From: Candidatus Bathyarchaeota archaeon
Lineage (GTDB): Archaea > Thermoproteota > Bathyarchaeia > Bathyarchaeales > Bathycorpusculaceae
NCBI GenBank assembly: GCA_903901015.1
Contig: CAIUPH010000004.1
Coordinates: 100,219-164,218 of the forward strand
Direction: 5' to 3'
DNA: 64,000 bases
A program made the position numbers and the translations under genes. Of the stretch, positions 60,304 to 64,000 are shown piece by piece. How positions within the stretch are numbered: the first letter of the stretch is position 1; each line of letters starts with the position of its first letter. The notes under the pieces are model-generated. The model worked only from the letters and a program-made list of their open reading frames with translations, had not been told where the DNA came from and did no database searches.

Positions 60304-61089
60304 ATGCGCCAGGTTGACATGACCCGCCTGGATTTATCGACGGGCAAAGCTGAGAAAACAGTGGATTGCGTGGCTGAAGAGGTTCCTCTCCAAATAACCC
60401 TAAACGCCTCTTACTCGTTTGTCATCTGGTGTTCTCCTTCGCAGTTTAAAGAACTCGCAGTCGGCTACTTGCTCTCCGAGGACATTCTAAAGTCGGTTGA
60501 TGAAATCCAAGAGTTAACCGCAAACGACGCAACACTTAATTGCCAAATTAAGCTCAAGGCGACGGTGGATTTGGATGAACGCATGAAAAACTCGCGGCGC
60601 AGCACACGCATAATTCCCCTCATAAAAGCCAGCACCTCACCCTACCAACACGACCAGAAAATTTCCACCGTAAAATCCAAACTCACCATCAAAGCCCAAA
60701 CCATCCTTGACGCCATCAACCAGATGAACAATTTAGCCAAGGGCTTCAAGGAAACAGGCGGGCTCCACGACTCAGGCATCTTCAAATCCGACGGCACAAT
60801 GGTTGCCTTCTCAGAGGATGTGGGCAGGCACAACACCGTCGACAAAGTCATAGGCGCCGCGTCACTGTCAAAGGCTGATTTTAGCCAGTGCTTCATGATT
60901 ATTACTGGGCGCGTGCCCGGCGACATGATTTACAAAGCCGCCAAAGTCGGTTTACCCATAGTTGCATCCGTTGCCGCGGTGCTCAATTCGGGTGTTTCCT
61001 CGGCGGAAAAAGCCAGCATCACACTCATTGGGTTCGTACGCGGCAAACGCATGAACATCTACACCGGCGAAGAAAGGATAATTCTGTAG
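60304..61089 (+). CDS. fdhD: FdhD-like protein lacking the usual cysteine motif
   Basis: About 261 aa. The FdhD core is clear (VAEEVPLQITLN, ELAVGYLLSEDIL, GGLHDSGIF, FSEDVGRHNTVDKVIGAA, TGRVPGDMIYKAA). But where FdhD proteins carry the CxxC loop the sequence reads NSRRSTRIIP, without cysteines. Canonical FdhD passes sulfur to the bis-MGD of formate dehydrogenase; this form would need another sulfur route or a different job on the Fwd enzyme. ATG 60304 follows GAGGATAAG. Placed directly before moeA. Confidence 0.82.
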   Translation: MRQVDMTRLDLSTGKAEKTVDCVAEEVPLQITLNASYSFVIWCSPSQFKELAVGYLLSEDILKSVDEIQELTANDATLNCQIKLKATVDLDERMKNSRRSTRIIPLIKASTSPYQHDQKISTVKSKLTIKAQTILDAINQMNNLAKGFKETGGLHDSGIFKSDGTMVAFSEDVGRHNTVDKVIGAASLSKADFSQCFMIITGRVPGDMIYKAAKVGLPIVASVAAVLNSGVSSAEKASITLIGFVRGKRMNIYTGEERIIL

Positions 61090-62367
61090 GTGCCTGCTAT
61101 GGACCGACCCGACATTAAACGAATGCCCAAACGCACAAACCCCTTGGACGCGCAAAAACAGCTCCTTGACGCCGTCCATCAAAACGTTATGCCCGCCGAA
61201 ACTGTGGCGCTACAGTATGCGCTGGGCAGAGTTTTAGCAAAGGACGCATTTTCAACAGTTAACATTCCCGATTACGACAAAACCTTCATCGACGGCTACG
61301 CAGTCAACACAGCCGAGACCAAAGATGCCTCAACTTCTAAACCCGCAGCCTTCAAAATAACTGGAAAACTGTTCCCAGCAGACTACCCAACCGCCATCCA
61401 AGTTGAAAAGGGCGAAGCGGTCTATGTTGCCTGCGGAGCACCCATCCCCAGAGGCGCAACCGCAACCGTGAAAGTCGAAGAAACAAGATTGAACAACGAC
61501 AAAATCGAAGTAATCCGTGAAATCTCCTCGGGCGAAGGCATAATTCCGCTTGGAGATGACATGCGAAAAGGCGATTTAATTCTGGGGAAGGAACAGGTGT
61601 TAAGACCTCAGGATGTCGGGGTTCTAGCATCGTTGGGATTGAGTGCTGTTGAAGTCGTAAGAAAACCCCGAATCGCAATACTCTCAGGCGGAGACGAATT
61701 AATCAAGCAAAGCAGCAAGAACCCCACTAGAATCGCAAACAACTACGCTCTTGTCGTGGCAGGCTTAGCTTCTGAGCTTGGCGCCGACGCGGAAATGGCT
61801 GGGATAATGCCCGATGCCCTTGAAAAAGTAACAGCGAAAATCGCCAAGGCTCTGACGGATTCGGATATTGTTGTTACGATTGGCGGGACATCGATGGGAG
61901 TCAAGGATTTTGTTCCAGACGCCGTCAACGCGCTTGGCAAACCAGGCGTGGCTGTGCAAGGTGTTTCGCTGCGGCCAGGCGCCGTTTCAGGTTTCGGAAT
62001 CGTGAACGGCAAACCCGTGGTTATGCTTCCTGGGCACATTGGCTCATGTATCGCAGGGTTCTACCTCTTTGCTGCACCCTTAATCAGCCAGTACCTCGGC
62101 ATAGACGGCGATGGAATGCTCCCGAAGTTGAGCGCTGAGTTGGCGGAAGATTTGGAGACGGGTCCACAGTTCCGATTCCAACTTGTCCATGTCAGACGAT
62201 TAGTTGGCAAATTCTTAGCTAAACAAGTCGAAGGCGGCTCCAGCGCATTGACAACCATCGTCAAATCGAACGGCTACATAATCGTGCCTCCGCACACCAC
62301 GCTGGCGAAGGGCAGCCGCGTGGAAGTTTACTTGTTTGGCAAACTCGAATTATCCCAAATCGTTTAA
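61090..62367 (+). CDS. moeA: molybdopterin molybdenumtransferase MoeA
   Basis: 425 aa. Inserts molybdate or tungstate into molybdopterin. IDGYAV, VACGAPIPRGATATVKVEE, the RIAILSGGDELI domain III loop and TIGGTSMGVKDF, plus MLPGHIGSC, are all typical. Starts GTG 61090 right after the fdhD stop (ATG 61099 possible). Ends 4 bp inside the convergent mobA gene. Confidence 0.93.
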   Translation: MPAMDRPDIKRMPKRTNPLDAQKQLLDAVHQNVMPAETVALQYALGRVLAKDAFSTVNIPDYDKTFIDGYAVNTAETKDASTSKPAAFKITGKLFPADYPTAIQVEKGEAVYVACGAPIPRGATATVKVEETRLNNDKIEVIREISSGEGIIPLGDDMRKGDLILGKEQVLRPQDVGVLASLGLSAVEVVRKPRIAILSGGDELIKQSSKNPTRIANNYALVVAGLASELGADAEMAGIMPDALEKVTAKIAKALTDSDIVVTIGGTSMGVKDFVPDAVNALGKPGVAVQGVSLRPGAVSGFGIVNGKPVVMLPGHIGSCIAGFYLFAAPLISQYLGIDGDGMLPKLSAELAEDLETGPQFRFQLVHVRRLVGKFLAKQVEGGSSALTTIVKSNGYIIVPPHTTLAKGSRVEVYLFGKLELSQIV

Positions 62368-63449
62368 CGGACTTTGGATGGGTACCTGTGTGCGTGCCCT
62401 TCTTTTCCCATTACCCATGATTCGCACCAGGATTTATCAGCCAAGGCGCGTTCGGCTAAGAGCAGGGCGCGGTTGTTTTCGTAGATTTTTGCTTCGATGC
62501 GGTAGCTGTTTGCTGCACGGAGGTAGGCTTCTTTGCCTTCAAAATCTAGTTCGGATTCGGACTGGACTTCTGACTGTTTGTGTGCCAGAGTTAACAAAGC
62601 CTCCCCAAGACTCTCCTCCGCCAAAGCAGCCCAGAAAAAAGAGTTACAAACCTCCAAATTACCCGCGCAAAACGCAAACGTCTTCTGAGCCTCCAACAAC
62701 TTACCCTCCTGAAGCTTTTTGGCACCTTCCCGCAAAAGCCACAAATCAGAAATCGACAAAACACCCAAGCTAAGAGGCAGGTTTTCTGTGACTGGACCGT
62801 GGGAGCGGCGAGTTTGCAGGCGAGTCAGGTCTTCTTTCGAGTTTATGTTGATGAAACTTTTGAGTTCGGGGTCGAGCGTTTTTATGTGGTTGACGGGGGA
62901 GACGAGTAGGGTTTTGCTGGCGCCTCTTGGAATGTCGTCTGAGCGGGGACGCTTTAGCTGGCAGAGGGTTTCGGCGATTTCAAGGCTGTGGGGTCGCTCC
63001 AGTACCATGATGAGTGTTTCAAGTCTTCCGTTGGGCCACATTGGAACCGCCACCTCAAAACCTTCAGCTTCGTTAAACATGTACTCGGCGACTTTGGGCT
63101 GCAGAAAAGGCATGTCACAGGGCAAAGTGAGGCAGTAATCTGCATGAACCGCTTTTAACCCTGACATGATTGCAACGTTTGGCCCGCTGATATGGCTGAT
63201 TTTTTCGTCGATAGAAATCTTCACGTTTAAGCAGTGTTTTCTTAAGATTTGAGCGTATTTTTTCTGTCGTTCCTCATCATTCACGCATACAACAACTTCA
63301 TCCACGACGCTTTGGACATTTTCAATGGCGTGGATTAGAAGGGGTTTTCCTGAAAGCAACGCGAGGGCTTTGTCCCGCCATTCTTCCCGTCCAGTTTGGA
63401 ATCTGCGGGCTTTTCCTCCTGCCAGTATTAGTGCGGCCCGTTTAACCAT
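62364..63449 (-). CDS. mobA: MobA-like molybdenum cofactor nucleotidyltransferase with C-terminal extension
   Basis: 361 aa. First 200 residues: ILAGGKARRFQTGREEWRDKALALL (nucleotide-binding glycine loop, arginine and lysine), TLPCDMPFL and SFININSKEDL, as in MobA, which makes molybdopterin guanine dinucleotide. A further 150 residues follow, helical and with repeat-like spacing (LREGAKKLQEGKLLEAQKTFAFCAG), unlike ordinary MobA of about 200 aa. The tail may bind a partner such as MobB or the target enzyme. Confidence 0.82.
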   Translation of the reverse strand: MVKRAALILAGGKARRFQTGREEWRDKALALLSGKPLLIHAIENVQSVVDEVVVCVNDEERQKKYAQILRKHCLNVKISIDEKISHISGPNVAIMSGLKAVHADYCLTLPCDMPFLQPKVAEYMFNEAEGFEVAVPMWPNGRLETLIMVLERPHSLEIAETLCQLKRPRSDDIPRGASKTLLVSPVNHIKTLDPELKSFININSKEDLTRLQTRRSHGPVTENLPLSLGVLSISDLWLLREGAKKLQEGKLLEAQKTFAFCAGNLEVCNSFFWAALAEESLGEALLTLAHKQSEVQSESELDFEGKEAYLRAANSYRIEAKIYENNRALLLAERALADKSWCESWVMGKEGHAHRYPSKVR

Positions 63450-63459
63450 GCTTGTTTCC

Positions 63460-64000
63460 TCAGTTAACGGTTTTTTTGCCTGATTTTTCTAGTTGCTCTT
63501 TGACGAGTGCGATGAGTTTTTGGCCTTCTTCAGGAATCTTGATTATTGGGATTTTGCCGTAGAGGGTGTTGGCTGAGTTTTTGGCGGCTACTCCCGTGAT
63601 GGCGATGACGGGTTCCACGGTTCCTTTGAGCGTTTCTTCGAGGCCCTCTGTGTTTTTAGCTGTGATAATTTTTGGTACATCGGGGCGTTTTGCGATTAAG
63701 CTATGGAAGCCTTCGATGAAGACAATATCCAGTTTCTCCTCCTCGAGCAGCGCGATTATTTTGTCTAAATCGTTTAGCGCCATCTCAGTTTTCTTGATGA
63801 TGTCTACTTCTTCGGGTGAAATGGCAACGATGACTTTGGCGCCTGCTTTGGCGTACCGCCAAGTATTGGTGCCTTCTGTATCCATTGTGAAACCCTTGTG
63901 ATGTACATGCTTAATCGAGCCAATCTGGTAGCCTTCAGCCGACAGATGCGAAATAAGATATTCTAAAGTTACTGTTTTTCCCGAACCGCTAACGCCAACA
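63460..64000 (-). CDS. mobB: MobB (molybdopterin-guanine dinucleotide adapter), partial
   Basis: The frame continues past the right window edge. P-loop GVSGSGKT near the edge, then YQIGSIKHVHH, MDTEGTNTWRYAKAGA and IVFIEGFHSLI, as in MobB GTPases that assist MobA in making MGD. The downstream 70 residues match the ferredoxin-like extension (AITGVAAKNSANTLYGKIPII) seen in some archaeal MobB. Ten bases before mobA, same strand. Confidence 0.85.
   Translation of the reverse strand, partial: VGVSGSGKTVTLEYLISHLSAEGYQIGSIKHVHHKGFTMDTEGTNTWRYAKAGAKVIVAISPEEVDIIKKTEMALNDLDKIIALLEEEKLDIVFIEGFHSLIAKRPDVPKIITAKNTEGLEETLKGTVEPVIAITGVAAKNSANTLYGKIPIIKIPEEGQKLIALVKEQLEKSGKKTVN

Overview
The window reads as the chromosome of an uncultured TACK-type archaeon, most likely a Bathyarchaeia (Bathyarchaeota) member. 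This rests on archaeal ether-lipid synthesis (a UbiA-type geranylgeranylglycerol-phosphate transferase), an archaeal CCA-adding enzyme, a tRNA splicing endonuclease split into catalytic and non-catalytic paralogs, an ESCRT-III/CdvB protein, and a formylmethanofuran dehydrogenase cluster with no methanogenesis genes beside it. The lineage is an inference; no rRNA gene is present.

Bases 1 to about 11,144 are mobile DNA, visibly more AT-rich than the rest. A tRNA-Ala(GGC) gene (11099-11176, minus strand) is the integration target of SSV-type elements, whose integrase gene contains the attachment site. A complete 9.9-kb element (about 1194-11144) sits between two 46-bp copies of the 3' half of that tRNA. 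The left junction also carries the N-terminal half of a second, diverged integrase, so another related element probably lies to the left (bases 1-1239 are its right end). The second insertion rebuilt a full-length chimeric integrase at the junction. The element carries regulators of the winged-helix and ribbon-helix-helix types, small zinc-ribbon and membrane proteins, a GC-rich structured segment, and a tightly packed nine-gene operon: eight small proteins, most or all helix-turn-helix, then a membrane protein. That operon is the best candidate for an undescribed system.

Bases 11.3-35 kb are core genes: inositol-phosphate synthase and phosphoglucose/phosphomannose isomerase, a SPOUT methyltransferase, a presenilin-like membrane protein, NadA, a NikR/nickel-permease pair with a clear 28-bp operator, an m5C methyltransferase with a PUA protein, two tandem glutamine synthetases, HisRS, the non-catalytic tRNA endonuclease subunit with MtnA, a PRTase-type regulator, a two-SIS-domain protein, CCA-adding enzyme and ThpR.

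Bases 35-55 kb hold a P-loop kinase/UPF0201/metallo-beta-lactamase cluster, class II HMG-CoA reductase, GlyRS, a PhoU-like protein with the catalytic endonuclease subunit, a sugar nucleotidyltransferase, the UbiA prenyltransferase, a VapBC pair, ESCRT-III, and then a looser stretch with small hypothetical proteins, a frameshifted methyltransferase, a decayed catalase, a site-2 protease and secreted proteins.

Bases 55-64 kb form a C1/molybdopterin region: fwdDBAC, then fdhD-like, moeA, mobA and mobB. These would act together, the latter genes making and inserting the Mo/W-bis-MGD cofactor that FwdB needs to reduce CO2 onto methanofuran. Two families of short dispersed intergenic repeats occur across the host part.
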